A stretch of 64,000 nt of DNA, taken from positions 70,534 to 134,533 of the forward strand of contig CAWHGA010000025.1 in assembly GCA_963828705.1 (NCBI GenBank), written 5' to 3'. The number at the start of each line of letters is the position of its first letter. Within the stretch, counting starts at the first letter, position 1. The translations under genes and the position numbers were made by a program. The notes below the pieces were generated by a model that saw only the letters and a program-made list of their open reading frames with translations, was not told where the DNA came from and did no database searches. Positions 36,521 through 46,281 of this stretch are shown here, piece by piece. This DNA comes from CAWDJT01 sp963828705 (GTDB taxonomy: Bacteria > Desulfobacterota > Syntrophobacteria > Syntrophobacterales > Syntrophobacteraceae).

Positions 36521-38111
36521 GTATCCGTTCACCGGCCCTGCTCCGTCGCCCCTCGAATTTAGTACGGGACATTCGAGAAGTTATCTGCTAATAGGAAGGT
36601 CCAACACTGTGAGAAGCGAGCCCTTTCGTTCAGATGCATATGTTGTGAGGACTCATGGACATCCGGGAAGCCGAGCTCATTTACGAAGCTGGCAGGGAGG
36701 CCGTCGTCAAGACACTCCTGGAGCTGTATGCCCGGATAGAATCCCTTTCGCAACAGGTCAGCACTCTGGAAAAAAAGATCGCTTCCCTATCAACCAATTC
36801 GACCAACTCATCCAAACCGCCATCATCCGATGGCCCCGGAGTTGCCAAGCCCAAGAAAAAGAAATCGTCTCGCTCTCAAGGTGGCCAGAAAGGACACAAG
36901 GGCCACAAGAGAGAGTTGCGTTCCGTCGAGGAGATGGACCATGTGCACGAGCACTATCCTCCGGTTTGTGAGAAGTGCGCCGCTCCTCTGGACCCGGAAA
37001 GCTGCGAGGAGATCTCTTCTCCTTTGAGACACCAGAGTTTTGAACTGCCGGAGATCAAGCCCATCATGACTGAGCACCGCTGTCACGAGCTCAAGTGCCC
37101 TTGTGGGCACAAGACCCGGGCCGAACTCCCTTCCAATGTAGCGCAAAGTCAGTTTGGTCCGCGAGTTCATGGAGCCACGGGATACCTCAGCTCAGTACAC
37201 AGGATTGGCCGAAGGGGGATCGTGGAGATCATGAACACCCTGTTCGGTTTGGATCTGTGCGTTGGAACCGTGTGCAATTGCATCGACCGGCTTAGCCCCG
37301 AACTCGAGCCCGTGGCGGAAGAGGCAAGAGAGAGTCTTGCCACTTCCCCGAACCTCAATATCGATGAGACCGGCTGGAAGTGCAAAGGAGAGCGCCGTTA
37401 TCTTTGGGTCTTCGTCTCTCATCTGGTTGTCTACTTCACCGTTGCCGCAAGCCGCGGATCCAAAGTTCTGAGATCTGTTCTGGGCGACACCTTCAAAGGG
37501 GTGATCAGCTCTGATGACCATTCAGCCTATAGCTGCTACCACAAAAACGGACTGAGGCAGCTGTGCTGGTCCCATCTGATTCGCAAATTCAAGGCGCTCA
37601 AGGACAGCCGAAGCAGTCCTGACTCAGATGTGTTTGCCAAAAACATGCTCAAGGAGGTCGGGCATCTATTTGCCTGCTGGCACGCTTTGCGCGACGGCCA
37701 CATCACTCGTCAGCAACTCCAGGAGGCCACGATGCTTACCAGGGCTCGAATGAAACGCTATTGCCTCAAATACCAGGACAGCCCTGATGCTGCAGTACGC
37801 ACTCGAGCCAAACGAACGCTCAGCAATTGGCCCCATCTGTTTACTTTCCTCACCCACGAGGGTGTTGAGCCCACCAATAACCCGGCAGAACTGGCGCTCC
37901 GGCCTGCCGTTCAATGGAGGAAGCTTTCCTTCGGCAATCAGTCCGAGAGCGGCGAGCGCTTTACCGAGAGGATTCTCACTGTCACTCGCACTTGCCAGCT
38001 TCGCGGAACCAATCCCTTTCACTTCCTCTCTGAGCTCATGACCGCCGCGTTCAACGGAACACCTCGGCCCTCGCTGATCAATTAATCACACGCCCCCTGG
38101 TGAACGGATAC
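36521..38111 (+). mobile_element. IS66-family insertion sequence (single-ORF type)
   Basis: GTATCCGTTCACC (36521-36533) and GGTGAACGGATAC (38099-38111) are perfect 13-bp inverted ends. Only tnpC is present; tnpA and tnpB are absent, as in the ISBst12 group of IS66. The flanks TTCTGAC and TTCTTGAC look like an 8-bp target duplication with one base lost. The element sits inside a palindromic repeat. Confidence 0.88.
36655..38085 (+). CDS. IS66-family transposase TnpC
   Basis: 476 residues, intact. N-terminal coiled coil ('RIESLSQQVSTLEKKIASLS'), then the 'NSSKPPSSDGPG' linker. A zinc-finger-like domain follows ('CEKCAAPL...', 'KCPCGHKT'), with the family sequence 'QFGPRVHGATGYLSSVHRIG'. DDE residues are probably in 'NIDETGWKCKGERRYLW', 'VISSDDHSAY' and the Glu of 'TNNPAELALRPAVQWRKLSF'. 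Because both ends and the ORF are whole, the element may still be active. Confidence 0.93.
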   Translation: MDIREAELIYEAGREAVVKTLLELYARIESLSQQVSTLEKKIASLSTNSTNSSKPPSSDGPGVAKPKKKKSSRSQGGQKGHKGHKRELRSVEEMDHVHEHYPPVCEKCAAPLDPESCEEISSPLRHQSFELPEIKPIMTEHRCHELKCPCGHKTRAELPSNVAQSQFGPRVHGATGYLSSVHRIGRRGIVEIMNTLFGLDLCVGTVCNCIDRLSPELEPVAEEARESLATSPNLNIDETGWKCKGERRYLWVFVSHLVVYFTVAASRGSKVLRSVLGDTFKGVISSDDHSAYSCYHKNGLRQLCWSHLIRKFKALKDSRSSPDSDVFAKNMLKEVGHLFACWHALRDGHITRQQLQEATMLTRARMKRYCLKYQDSPDAAVRTRAKRTLSNWPHLFTFLTHEGVEPTNNPAELALRPAVQWRKLSFGNQSESGERFTERILTVTRTCQLRGTNPFHFLSELMTAAFNGTPRPSLIN

Positions 38112-38124
38112 TTCTTGACCACGT

Positions 38125-38151
38125 CTGGATTTCCGCCTTCGCGGGAATGAC
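38125..38151. repeat. right arm of the IS66-interrupted palindromic repeat
   Basis: CTGGATTTCCGCCTTCGCGG plus GAATGAC is the inverted partner of 36483-36510. With the IS removed, the two arms would be separated by a short spacer, as in the other copies. Confidence 0.75.
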
Positions 38152-38374
38152 GAGCAGTATGGGCGGTATTTCGGATACCCTATTCTGTGTCGTTGTACTG
38201 AGCGATGATGGACTCGTATTCGTTTCGGATGAGAAGGCGAGAGAGTTCTTGTGGTCGTTGTCAAGACGCAGCGACCCGGTCTTCACCTGCCGGGGAACCA
38301 TCGATCACGTCGGGCTCATCGACGAGCGAAGCCGGTTTCCGGAGTACGTCGTACCCAACCTTGGGACGAGTTGG

Positions 38375-38488
38375 CCCACCATGGAATTTGATGAACCTCA
38401 GCACCCAGTCACAGTCGGTGGGTTCGGTGCGATAAGCATAGTGGTGATAATGAAGGACCTGGCGAACCTGATCCATCAGCCGCAGACT
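38375..38488 (-). pseudogene. remnant of an integron-type tyrosine recombinase (N-terminal domain)
   Basis: The minus strand reads 'LMDQVRQVLHYHHYAYRTEP' then 'CDWVLRFIKFHGG'. This matches the SAM-like N-terminal domain of IntI/XerC-type recombinases (pattern LLDQVR..R..HYS.RTE..Y..WI.RFI.FHG). Homology ends after FHGG and the frame soon meets a stop. No catalytic R...H-R...Y part is present. A second in-frame segment 'QELSRLLIRNEYESIIAQYN' lies further on and is not recognised. The orientation, opposite to the cassettes on its right, is as in integrons. Confidence 0.6.
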
Positions 38489-38659
38489 TGTGCATCAGGC
38501 CGGAATTTCTACTTGTTTTCCATCTTGCTCCCCAGTATTGTGCAGACACAGAAACTCGTCCCCCAATTTTCCAGATACAGGGCTCAATACCAGCAAACGC
38601 GGAATATATTGCATGCTATAGAGGCGATATCATGGAAATTTTTTCCATCTAAACACATC

Positions 38660-38860
38660 GTTAAGCGGCTGCTTCGGCGGCTTAACGGGTGCGGGGCTGA
38701 GCGCTCTATTCCCCGGCCGCCTGCGGCGGCCTAACTACCGGAATAGAGCAGACACCCCTCGGCTGAAGCCTCGGGGCTTCGCCCCCTTGGCACGGAGGGC
38801 TGCATCAAGGAGCAGCCCCCGTCCCCAAGGGGGTGCAGCTCATCCCCGCACCCGTTAGCT
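38660..38860 (+). other. highly structured GC-rich site at the integron junction (long attC or attI-like element)
   Basis: GTTAAGC (38660-38666) and GCTTAAC (38680-38686) fit the GTTRRRY and RYYYAAC core forms. GTTAGCT at 38854-38860 ends the site. TAACGGGTGCGGGG near 38683 pairs perfectly with CCCCGCACCCGTTA before GTTAGCT, and inner hairpins GCTCTATTCC/GGAATAGAGC, GGCCGCC/GGCGGCC and GGGCTGC/GCAGCCC fill the centre. At about 180 bases it is long for attC, and the stem is more perfect than usual. Confidence 0.5.
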
Positions 38861-38873
38861 TAAGGAGATCATC

Positions 38874-39405
38874 GTGCTCGCTCCCATACCAACTCTAATC
38901 GCGCTTTTTCTCTCGTTATTGTTTCAAGTGACCGGCTCTTGTTGCATTGCAGAGGAAAGCACTTCATCAGAACAACATTCAATTCATAAACAGATCTATC
39001 ACTTTGAACATCGAATACTGCCACAATGGACTCACGAATCAAACGGTGCGTTTTTTGACGATCTAATGCATGACCAGCATGATAAGCTTATCAACAAGGC
39101 AGCAGCAATTGTAGGAGAAGAATTCTCGCGAAAGATTTTAATTCGAAAGTTCAATGAAGCCCATGGGGTTCTTTTGACTTTTCCTCCACCTAAAGCAACC
39201 AGTTGAATGCTTTTTCATCTATATCGCCAAGACAAAAGATGGCTTTCAATTCTATACTTACGAGAAAACATTCGATTTATTCGGATCTGGTGAGAAGGGA
39301 GTTGTTGGGGCGTGGACCGCAGACAGAAAGCATCAGAATCTAGGTCCTCGTGAATATGATGACGCAGACAGCTTTGTCACTGAATTCCAGAAGAAGTCAC
39401 AATGA
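38874..39405 (+). CDS. cassette gene 1: unknown exported protein (one +1 shift)
   Basis: GTG start with AAGGAG seven bases before it, directly after the cassette boundary GTTAGCT. The signal peptide is about 24 residues ('LFLSLLFQVTGSCCIAE'). Near 39205 one extra T makes a premature stop. Corrected, the protein runs on as 'ECFFIYIAKTKDGFQFYTYE' and ends 'DSFVTEFQKKSQ' three bases before the attC, giving 176 residues. The region is clearly more AT-rich than the flanks. No family recognised; many cassette genes are of unknown function. Confidence 0.7.
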
Positions 39406-39407
39406 TT

Positions 39408-39498
39408 AGCTAACGTTCGTTCCAACGGACCGGGCGGGAAGAGTGTTGGTTTTATTTTGTGGTTCTTGGTGGCCCGGCCGCTGAACTGGTAGTTGGGC
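39408..39498 (+). other. attC recombination site of cassette 1
   Basis: 91 bases. It begins AGCTAAC (39408-39414) and ends GTTGGGC (39492-39498, crossover after G). Inner arms CCAACGGACCGGGC and GCCCGGCCGCTGAACT follow the usual L'' and L' layout. AGCTAA is complementary to TTAGCT at the start of cassette 1 (38855-38860), exactly as integron cassette formation demands. Confidence 0.82.
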
Positions 39499-39541
39499 TT
39501 CACGATAAACTGTGTGCACCCAGGAGTCTGAACCTACTGAA

Positions 39542-39961
39542 ATGAATCAAATCACTTTGATTATTCTGCGTTACATGCCTTTATTTTTTAGCATTGGGGT
39601 TGTTCTTGCAACAATACTCGCTTTACTTCCAAACACATCTGTTCCGCATGTATTTCAATTCTGGGACAAGGCGCAACACGCTTTAGCTTTCACAGTTCTT
39701 ACCATCACAGGGGGCCTCGCATTCCCGAAGAAAGTGAAGCTCGTCTATATTGGCTTAATCATGTACGGGGCGCTTATGGAGATTATGCAAAGCGCACTCA
39801 CTACAACGCGTTTTGGTGACGTTTTGGACTGGCTTGCCGACGGAGTAGGAGTTCTTATAGGCATCGTTGTTTATGCCTCACTAGCTAGCATTCGAGCCCA
39901 ACGTAATAAAACGAAGGCCTCAAGCGGACGCCAAACCACAAGGGGTCTGTTTCGAAGGTAA
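39542..39961 (+). CDS. cassette gene 2: VanZ-like membrane protein
   Basis: 139 residues from the ATG at 39542; a GTG at 39512 is a weaker alternative. Four TM segments with the VanZ pattern 'FQFWDKAQHALAFTVLT' and 'TTTRFGDVLDWLADGVGVLI'. VanZ-like proteins occur often in integron cassettes, and some alter glycopeptide tolerance; a role here is unknown. The cassette starts TTGGGC after the attC crossover, and GCCCAAC (39896-39902) is the matching left core of its own attC. The right half of that site is missing or degraded, and the ORF reads into it (tail 'RNKTKASSGRQTTRGLFRR'). Confidence 0.8.
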   Translation: MNQITLIILRYMPLFFSIGVVLATILALLPNTSVPHVFQFWDKAQHALAFTVLTITGGLAFPKKVKLVYIGLIMYGALMEIMQSALTTTRFGDVLDWLADGVGVLIGIVVYASLASIRAQRNKTKASSGRQTTRGLFRR

Positions 39962-39972
39962 TATCTTTGGGC
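39896..39972 (+). other. left half of a degraded attC for cassette 2
   Basis: GCCCAAC at 39896-39902 is the inverse of the TTGGGC that opens the cassette. CAAGCGGACGCC at 39920-39931 looks like the L'' arm. No matching L' arm follows, and only TTTGGGC at about 39966 recalls the right core. Probably truncated. Confidence 0.45.
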
Positions 39973-40007
39973 ACAATGGATCTAAATCCTGAAGGAGAAA
40001 GACGTTT

Positions 40008-40283
40008 ATGAAAGCACTCACCACTGCCGCGATCACTATGGCCGTTGCTATGACTTGCGCCCTGGCCTATTTAATCCCGTCTTCATTGGCGCAATCGTCA
40101 ACCAAATACAGCGTTTACTGTGCGAACGGAAAAATTGAGGTGGAGATGAGAACTCTCGAGCAAATGAAAAGCGCCCGCGGATCTGATGTCTGCCAATTTG
40201 GCGAGTTCAACTACCTGTCTGACGCCCAGTCATTTGCCAAAAAGAACTTTGGCGGCGATGGGGCTCGCTGCTCGTGCCGTTAG
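40008..40283 (+). CDS. small secreted protein of unknown function
   Basis: 91 residues. AAGGAGAAAG precedes the ATG. Signal peptide about 1-29 ('LIPSSLAQ'). The mature part has four Cys ('YCANGKIEVEM', 'DVCQFGEFNYL', 'ARCSCR') that could form two disulfides. It may belong to the same accessory stretch as the cassettes but has no clear attC of its own. No family recognised. Confidence 0.65.
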   Translation: MKALTTAAITMAVAMTCALAYLIPSSLAQSSTKYSVYCANGKIEVEMRTLEQMKSARGSDVCQFGEFNYLSDAQSFAKKNFGGDGARCSCR

Positions 40284-40325
40284 CCCCAATACAGTTGACT
40301 TAGGCAAATTCACGTTGTCCCACAG

Positions 40326-40396
40326 CGTCACCCCGGCGAAAGCCGGGGTCCAGAAAAGCCCGAAAAGATTGGATTCCGGCTTTCGCCGGAATGACG
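40326..40396. repeat. intact copy of the GTCATTCC-type palindromic repeat
   Basis: Arm CGTCACCCCGGCGAAAGCCG (continuing GGGTCCAG) at 40326-40353 faces TGGATTCCGGCTTTCGCCGG (continuing AATGACG) at 40370-40396. Each arm is itself a hairpin. It lies between convergent genes and may also end transcription. The rest of 40284-40455 shows nothing else. Confidence 0.8.
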
Positions 40397-40455
40397 AACA
40401 GGGGCTCCCACATTCCATCATTGCGGCGGAAGCCGGGATCGTGGTTTTCGCATCC

Positions 40456-42353
40456 TTACAGTTCGTGCAACTGTTTGACGTCGGCGCGTTTGCGCTGATC
40501 TCCCAGCCATGCCTGCCAGACCAGGGTCTGTTTCTGCTGCAGTAGGCGTTTGCTGATGACGGTGCGTTCTTCGGCCATGGTTTCAGCCGCGGGGGTCTTG
40601 CTGCTCAGCAGCTGGCAGACCATCAAGCCGGCGCCGGTGTCCACCGGGGCATCCCCAAAGGGTTTCGCTTCGGTCAATTGGAATACCTTTTCCAACCCCT
40701 CAGGCGGCAAATGCAAGGTTTCGTCGGGCTTTTTGCGGCTAAATTCGCCGGTCTTCTTGGCCTGGAGATGCTGTTCCTTGGCGGCAGCTTCCAGGTTCTG
40801 CTGGCTTTTGGCCACCTGGAGGAACTCGACGGCGCGTTGCTGAGCCAGCTTCTCGGTTAGCTCGGTCACCAAGTCCTTGCTGCACCTGTTCCTTGACCTG
40901 GTCGAAGGCTTTCACCGTCGGTTCACGAATATCGAGCACCTGAGCCACGGCGAACCCATCCGAAGCTTCCAGTACCGAACTGATTTCATTTTTCATCAGG
41001 CTGAACAGCGGCAAGCTGGTCTTGGGCGTCGTACCCAATTCAGCAATGGGGTCCTTTTGTCCCACCCAGGCACTGGTGTGGACCGCCAGCTTCCTGTTTT
41101 GAGCAGCCTTCTGCAGGTCCTTGTCGGCATAGGCAGTGTCGGCGAAATCTTGTGCGGTCTTGTAGGCCAGATCACGGGCCTTGTCGCGTTTGAGGGTCTG
41201 TTCGATTTCGCTGCGTGCTTCGTCCAGAGGCGTGGTCTTCTCCGCTCGTATTTCATCCACCTTGATGATGTGAAAACCAAACGGGGTCCTGACCAGATCA
41301 CTGATTTCGCCGGACTTCAGTTTGAAGGCGGCATCGGTGAATTCCGGCACCATCTGGGTGCGGTTGAAAAAGCCCAAATCGCCACCTTTTGGGGCCGAAC
41401 CCACATCCTGGGAATGCTTCTTGGCCAGTTCGGCGAAGTCGGCCCCGGGCTTCCGCGCCTGGGTCAGGATTTGCTCGGCGGTGCCGCGGATTTTGGTTTC
41501 CTCCTCGGGGGAGGCGTCGGCGCTCAACTTGAACAGCATGTGACGCGCTTTAATCTGGCTTTCCTTGTGGTATTTCTTGTAGTTGTCTTCGTAATAGTAT
41601 TGGATTTCGGCATCCGTCACCGAAGCCTGGTTAAGGTGCTGATCGGTCTTGAGCAACACCAGTGCAAACTGACGCTTTTCGGGATCGCGGTATTTGTCCG
41701 GGTGTTGCTGGTAGAAGGATTGGATGTCATCGGCCGGCGGTTGCACCTGGGCTTCGAACGTCTTCGCATCAAAAACCACATAAGACAGCTGAATCTGAGT
41801 ATTATCCAATAGGTAGGCTGCCTGGATTTCATCGTCGGTGACCACCGTCTGCCGTTTGACAAAGGCTTCCACCTTTTTCGCGGCCAGTTCCGAGGCCATC
41901 TGGCCCTCAAAGATTTCGGGACTCAACCGCGCCTGGCGCAGGACCTGCCGGTAGCGCTGCGGTTCGAACTTGCCGTTGTCGAGAAACACCGGGTACTGCA
42001 AGATGGTGTGCTGAATCTCCTCATCGGTGGCGGCGAGTCCCATTTCTTGCGCGGCATGCAGCAGAATTTGCCGCTCGATGAGCATTTCCAGGGCTTGCTG
42101 CTTGACGTTTAGCTGTTTCAGCAGATCATCTGAAAACATCTTGCCGAACTGACGACGGAAAGTTCTCCACCAGCTGTTCGTAGGCTTTCTGGTATTCGCC
42201 ATAGGTGATGTACTGGTCGTAGACCTTGGCCAAGCGGCTGGCTTCGCGGGACTGGTAGGAATAGCCACCCCAGAAGACAAACACGATGGCGATCAGGATC
42301 AGGGCAACCTTGATCAACCAGGATGTGGCGTGTTTTCGGAAAAGGTTCAGCAT
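40456..42353 (-). CDS. ppiD: peptidyl-prolyl isomerase/chaperone PpiD (two +1 shifts)
   Basis: An inner-membrane-anchored periplasmic chaperone of outer-membrane protein folding. One TM at residues about 12-32 ('LIKVALILIAIVFVFWGGYS'), a SurA_N-like helical region, a parvulin domain ('IKARHMLFKLSADASPEEET', 'HSQDVGSAPKGGDLGFFNRT', 'FGFHIIKVDEI') and a C-terminal helical part. Extra bases near 42160 ('VEN' to 'FRRQFGKMFSDDLLK') and near 40880 ('QVKEQVQQ' to 'DLVTELTEKLAQ') break the frame. Corrected, 631 residues, the normal length. Last gene of a tight minus-strand operon. Confidence 0.9.
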
Positions 42354-42356
42354 GGA

Positions 42357-42602
42357 TCAATGGACCTCCGTCTGGTCTGGATCGGTTTCGAACAGATTCG
42401 GTTCGCAGGGCGTGGTCTGACGCCGGGCGAACAAGATGTAGGCAAGGGCACCAAAAAAAGGGATGGCGGCTGTCAGCAGGAACCATTTGAGCTTGCGCCG
42501 GCGGCCACCGAATCGTCGGCGCGGGATGTCGTGCAAGGCCCAGAGGGTCGGGGCGATGGGGATGCCGAATAGGGCCAGAATCATCAGAATTTTGAGTGGC
42601 AT
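42357..42602 (-). CDS. PLDc_N-like small membrane protein
   Basis: 81 residues with two TM segments and the pattern of the phospholipase D nuclease N-terminal domain: 'LWALHDIPRRRF...KLKWFL' then 'PFFGALAYILFARR'. This domain alone, without a PLD catalytic part, is a common small membrane protein of unknown role. Three bases separate it from ppiD and three from the upstream GTPase gene, so all are probably co-translated. Confidence 0.75.
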   Translation of the reverse strand: MPLKILMILALFGIPIAPTLWALHDIPRRRFGGRRRKLKWFLLTAAIPFFGALAYILFARRQTTPCEPNLFETDPDQTEVH

Positions 42603-42605
42603 GCG

Positions 42606-44458
42606 TTATTCTCCAAGGAATTCGCGGCGAAGCTGGGAAACGGCTGCCACCGGCTGCTCCATTTGGCGCTGCTGTTCGACAAGCGCCCCGATCACTCGGC
42701 GGATCACATCTTCCCAGTGGTTGCCGATTTCGTTCTTGAGGGCATCTATAATCGTTCGATTCTGCTGCTGCAAGAGTTTCTTGTAGCGGCGGAAGAAGCG
42801 CCAGGCGAGCAGCAGCGACAGCACCCCCAGAGATCCCAGTGCCGCCAACCCCGACGGACTGAAGAGGCTGCTGCCGATGCTTAGGGCGACCCCGGCGAGG
42901 CCGCTCCAGGACGGGTGCTGGAACAGACGCGTCCAGTTGCCTTCACCGCCCACGGCCACCAGAAAGAGCGCGATGAGAGCCCCATAAGCGAACATCTGGC
43001 GGCCCCGGAAAACGATCACGGCCCCGGCTACGCTGGGGTTCGGCCGGCTGCACCAGGCGGCTTTCGACGGCGTTGTCAACCCTGGCGATAAATTTCTCCC
43101 AGCCGGACTCCAGTTCCATCGCCTGCAGCAGACGGTCGCTGAGGCCGGTGGGGAGCGCCTGGCGCATCAGGGCATTGGCCAGCCGGTGTTCGATGTGTTC
43201 CAATTGGCCGTGCAAACGGTTGGTCAGGGCTTCGGGAAAGGGGCCGGCGGTGCCGGCAGTTCCGGTTGGCGCGCGCTCAGAGCGCTCAGTCGCCCGCAGC
43301 CGGAGCTGCCATTCGTTGTGAAGGCTGGCCAGCAGCCGCCCCGGTCCCACCAGCCAGGACGGGGCGGTCCTGAAACGTTCCAGACGGCGCTGCACTTCCC
43401 GCTCGATCCATTGCTCCAGCGCCAGTCGGCCTGCTGAGATCCATTGGTCGGCATCCTCGGTGAGGGTTTCAATGAGCTGCTGGAGCGCCTGGACCGCGTG
43501 GGTCAGGGTGACCAGCTCACTGCGCACCGTATCCACCAGCCGCTGGATTTCCTCGTCCAGGTTGGCGGCCCTGATAGCGACCACCTCCTTGACGTCACGC
43601 TGCTGGAATAGAAAATTCCGAAAGGCGGCGAACTGATTCCAGGAAGCCGCCACCTGCCCGGCCACCACCTGCTGAGCCGACACCGCATAGATCAGGGGGT
43701 GCTCGATGCTGTACCGACCGATATGCTCCTGAAAACGGTTCAGCAACTTCTCCAGCGACACATAGCCGGAAGCCGGGTTGATCGCACCGGTTGCGGCCGG
43801 GACGCCTCCGGCAGGGCTTGCTTCGCCACAGAGAAGAAGGCTCCGCTGTCGCCCTTTCCTGGCTGTCAACGTCTGCAAACAAAAGGTCCGCCTTGTTAAG
43901 CACGAAGACAAAATGCTCCCGGGCTTTGGGAACCAGGGCGAGAAAATCATAGAAGCTGGCATCGGCGTACTTTTCCGGCGAACTGACCCAGATCAGGACA
44001 TCCAGGTGTTCCAGGAAATCCAGTACCAGTTCCCGATTCTTGGCAATGAGGCTATCGAAATCCGGCAGGTCGCAAAGCACAATGTGACGGATTCCCTCGG
44101 CGTCATGGGACAGCGCCTGCCAGGAAAGCTGGCTTTGAGTCACTGCCGCCGGGATGGGTTGGCCGGCATGGTGGTAAATGAGCACCCGGTCGGTATGCGG
44201 GCGGCGATGGTCGGTCGAGGCAATCGATGAACCCGCCAGGGCATTCATCAAAGAGGATTTGCCGACCCCGGTACCGCCCAGGAGGCCCACGGTGAGATGA
44301 CTCTGGGTCAGCCGTTCGAGATGGTGCTCCAGCTGCTGGGCGCTGGCCAGCAAGGTCTGCTGGGTTTCCATAGCAAACGGCAGCAGTCGCGCTTCCAGCA
44401 GTATCTTCTGAATCTGCGCCAGGTCCTGGCGCAAACGGGTTATCGGCTGCAGGGTCAT
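42606..44458 (-). CDS. dynamin-like membrane GTPase A (two +1 shifts)
   Basis: About 616 residues after correction. G1 'VGLLGGTGVGKSSLMNALAG', G3 'LCDLPDFDSL' and G4 'FVLNKADLLF' in the first 210 residues. Long helical region ('ALEQWIEREVQRRLERFRTA') follows, then two membrane segments near the C-terminus ('MFAYGALIALFLVAVG' and 'GLAALGSLGVLSLLLAWRFF') and a helical tail. Extra bases near 43830 and 43035 break the frame. The layout GTPase, helical stalk, membrane hairpin fits bacterial dynamin-like proteins, which remodel or mark membranes. Adjacent to a second such GTPase, as in known paired systems. Confidence 0.78.
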
Positions 44459-44506
44459 TAAAAACCTCGATGCGAAGAGAAATCCTAACTGGTTTCCGGA
44501 TGGAAA

Positions 44507-46250
44507 CTAACTGGGTCTGCCCGCGGCCAGAAAAGCATCCCGCTGAGCCTGCAGCGCCGTCAGGGTTTCCAACGGGGTGCTGAGCTCTTCCAGGAGCGCG
44601 GCGTAGCGCCCGCGTTGCTGGTAAACCACCGCCGCAAGGCTCTGCTGATAACGTTCGGCCAGGGCTCGCACCAGCTTCTGCAGTTCACTGCTGGCAAAAA
44701 GCTCCACCGCCCCTTTGGTGAGGAAAGGGGCCACGGCCGAGTCCAAAACCGCCTGGGCAAGGCTAATCCCGCCCCCCACCATGACTTCCAGGGCCAGCAG
44801 CAGAACGCCCCAGACGATGGAGGTGGTATAGATCCCCCATTGAGTGCTTCTGGGGATGTTCTGGGCCATGTCCTGGAAGGTCTGTTCCAGCCACTGCGCC
44901 AGCCGCTCCTGTTCTTCCCAGACCGTTCTCTTGATCTCCGCCGGGCTCAGCGGCACCCCCGGTTTTCGCAGGTCCGCAAACAGCGGCGCGGTTTCGTCGG
45001 CCGGCGACAGGTTTTCCAGGACCTGGCGGTTGAAGGCTTCGATGGCCGTCTGAATCGGTTGCAGATCGATCTTCTGATGAAGGCGCTGCAGGGCCACATG
45101 ATAGGAATCGGTCCGCTGTTCCGGGATGATCCCCAGAAAGCGCAACGGCCCCAACAGGATCTGGCTGATGATGCGCCGCGGTTTGGCCAGCAAATCGTAC
45201 TTGGCAAAGATCTTGCGCACCTCACCCTGGAGATGCCGCCGGCTGTCCTCATCCACCTGTCCCTGCTGCTGCTCCGAGAGCCGGTGACAGGCCTTTTCCA
45301 GCAAGCCATCAAGCAGCGTCAACCATTGCCTGGCGGCCTGCGCCTCGTCCTCAAGCAGCGCCGCCGCCTGATCGAGCTTGGCGGCGATGGCGCGGGCAAA
45401 ACGGTGGCGTTCCGCCTCGGTGAGCTGCGGGACTGCGGCCGGGGCCAACGAATGTTGGAAGTCGGTGGCGAAGGCGATGAATTCGGGAGTCTGGGGCAGA
45501 AACCGCGCCGGGTCCGAGGCGGTGGCCGGCAGCAGGTAAAGTCTGTCTCTGGCCGCGGACGGCTGCTGGGCTTCCAGGGTGCTCAGGACTTCCGCCCGGC
45601 TGAGCGGTGTTTCGGCTTTGTTCAAAAGGAGGAAAGCGAGTTTGCCGTCGCGGCGGATGCGTTGCAGAAATTGGTACGGCACCTGATCGGCGTATTTTTC
45701 CTGGCTGCTGACGAACACCACGGCGTCGGCCAATAGATAAAGATCTTCCGCCATCTGCCGGTTCGGTACCTCGACACTGTCGAGATCAGGGGTGTCGACC
45801 AAGGCCAGGTGAGCCAAGGATTCACGCTGGTGAGCCACCATCAGCACGCTGTTGGGCAAGCCGGAAACCGGTTCATCGGGAAGGCTTTCCGCCGATTGGC
45901 GGATGATACGCTGCTAGCGGCAGGGGAAACTGGTTCTCCATCGCCTCCAGCCAGCGTTGATGGACATACACGATCGGACCGCCGGTTTTGGGGCGTTCCA
46001 CCCCGGTGGCGCTGATCGTCTCCCCGCAAAGCGCGTTGAAACAGGTGGATTTGCCGGTGCCGGTGCCGCCGAGAAACACCACCCACAACAAACCGGCCGG
46101 CCGCGTGTCCTTGTGGGCGAGGACGGCCATTTCCTTGGGCAGCAGGCCCACGATTTGATTCAGCGCCAGATGGTTGGATGTCAGGCCAGGGCAGCGAATG
46201 GTTTGCCAGAAGGAGCCGGCGCAGTCGGGGGCGGTTGCCATCAATCGCAT
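44507..46250 (-). CDS. dynamin-like membrane GTPase B (one +1 shift)
   Basis: About 580 residues after correction. G1 'VVFLGGTGTGKSTCFNALCG', G3 'LALVDTPDLDSVE' and G4 'FLLLNKAETPLSR'. Near 45895 one extra C shifts the frame ('IGGKPS' to 'DEPVSGLPNSVLMVAH'). A helical region and a membrane pair near the C-terminus ('TSIVWGVLLLALEVMVGGGI') follow, then a helical tail. 'SSQEKYADQVPYQFL' here and 'SSPEKYADASFYDFL' in GTPase A show that the two are paralogues. Probably a heteromeric pair. Confidence 0.78.
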
Positions 46251-46281
46251 CCTGCCTGATGGCCGGCGGTGGTTTGCCGAC

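Noticed and set aside
38147..38734. 195-residue plus-strand frame right of the IS66 element
   Set aside because: It begins inside the palindromic repeat and runs opposite the integrase remnant and into the structured site; the codons look random.
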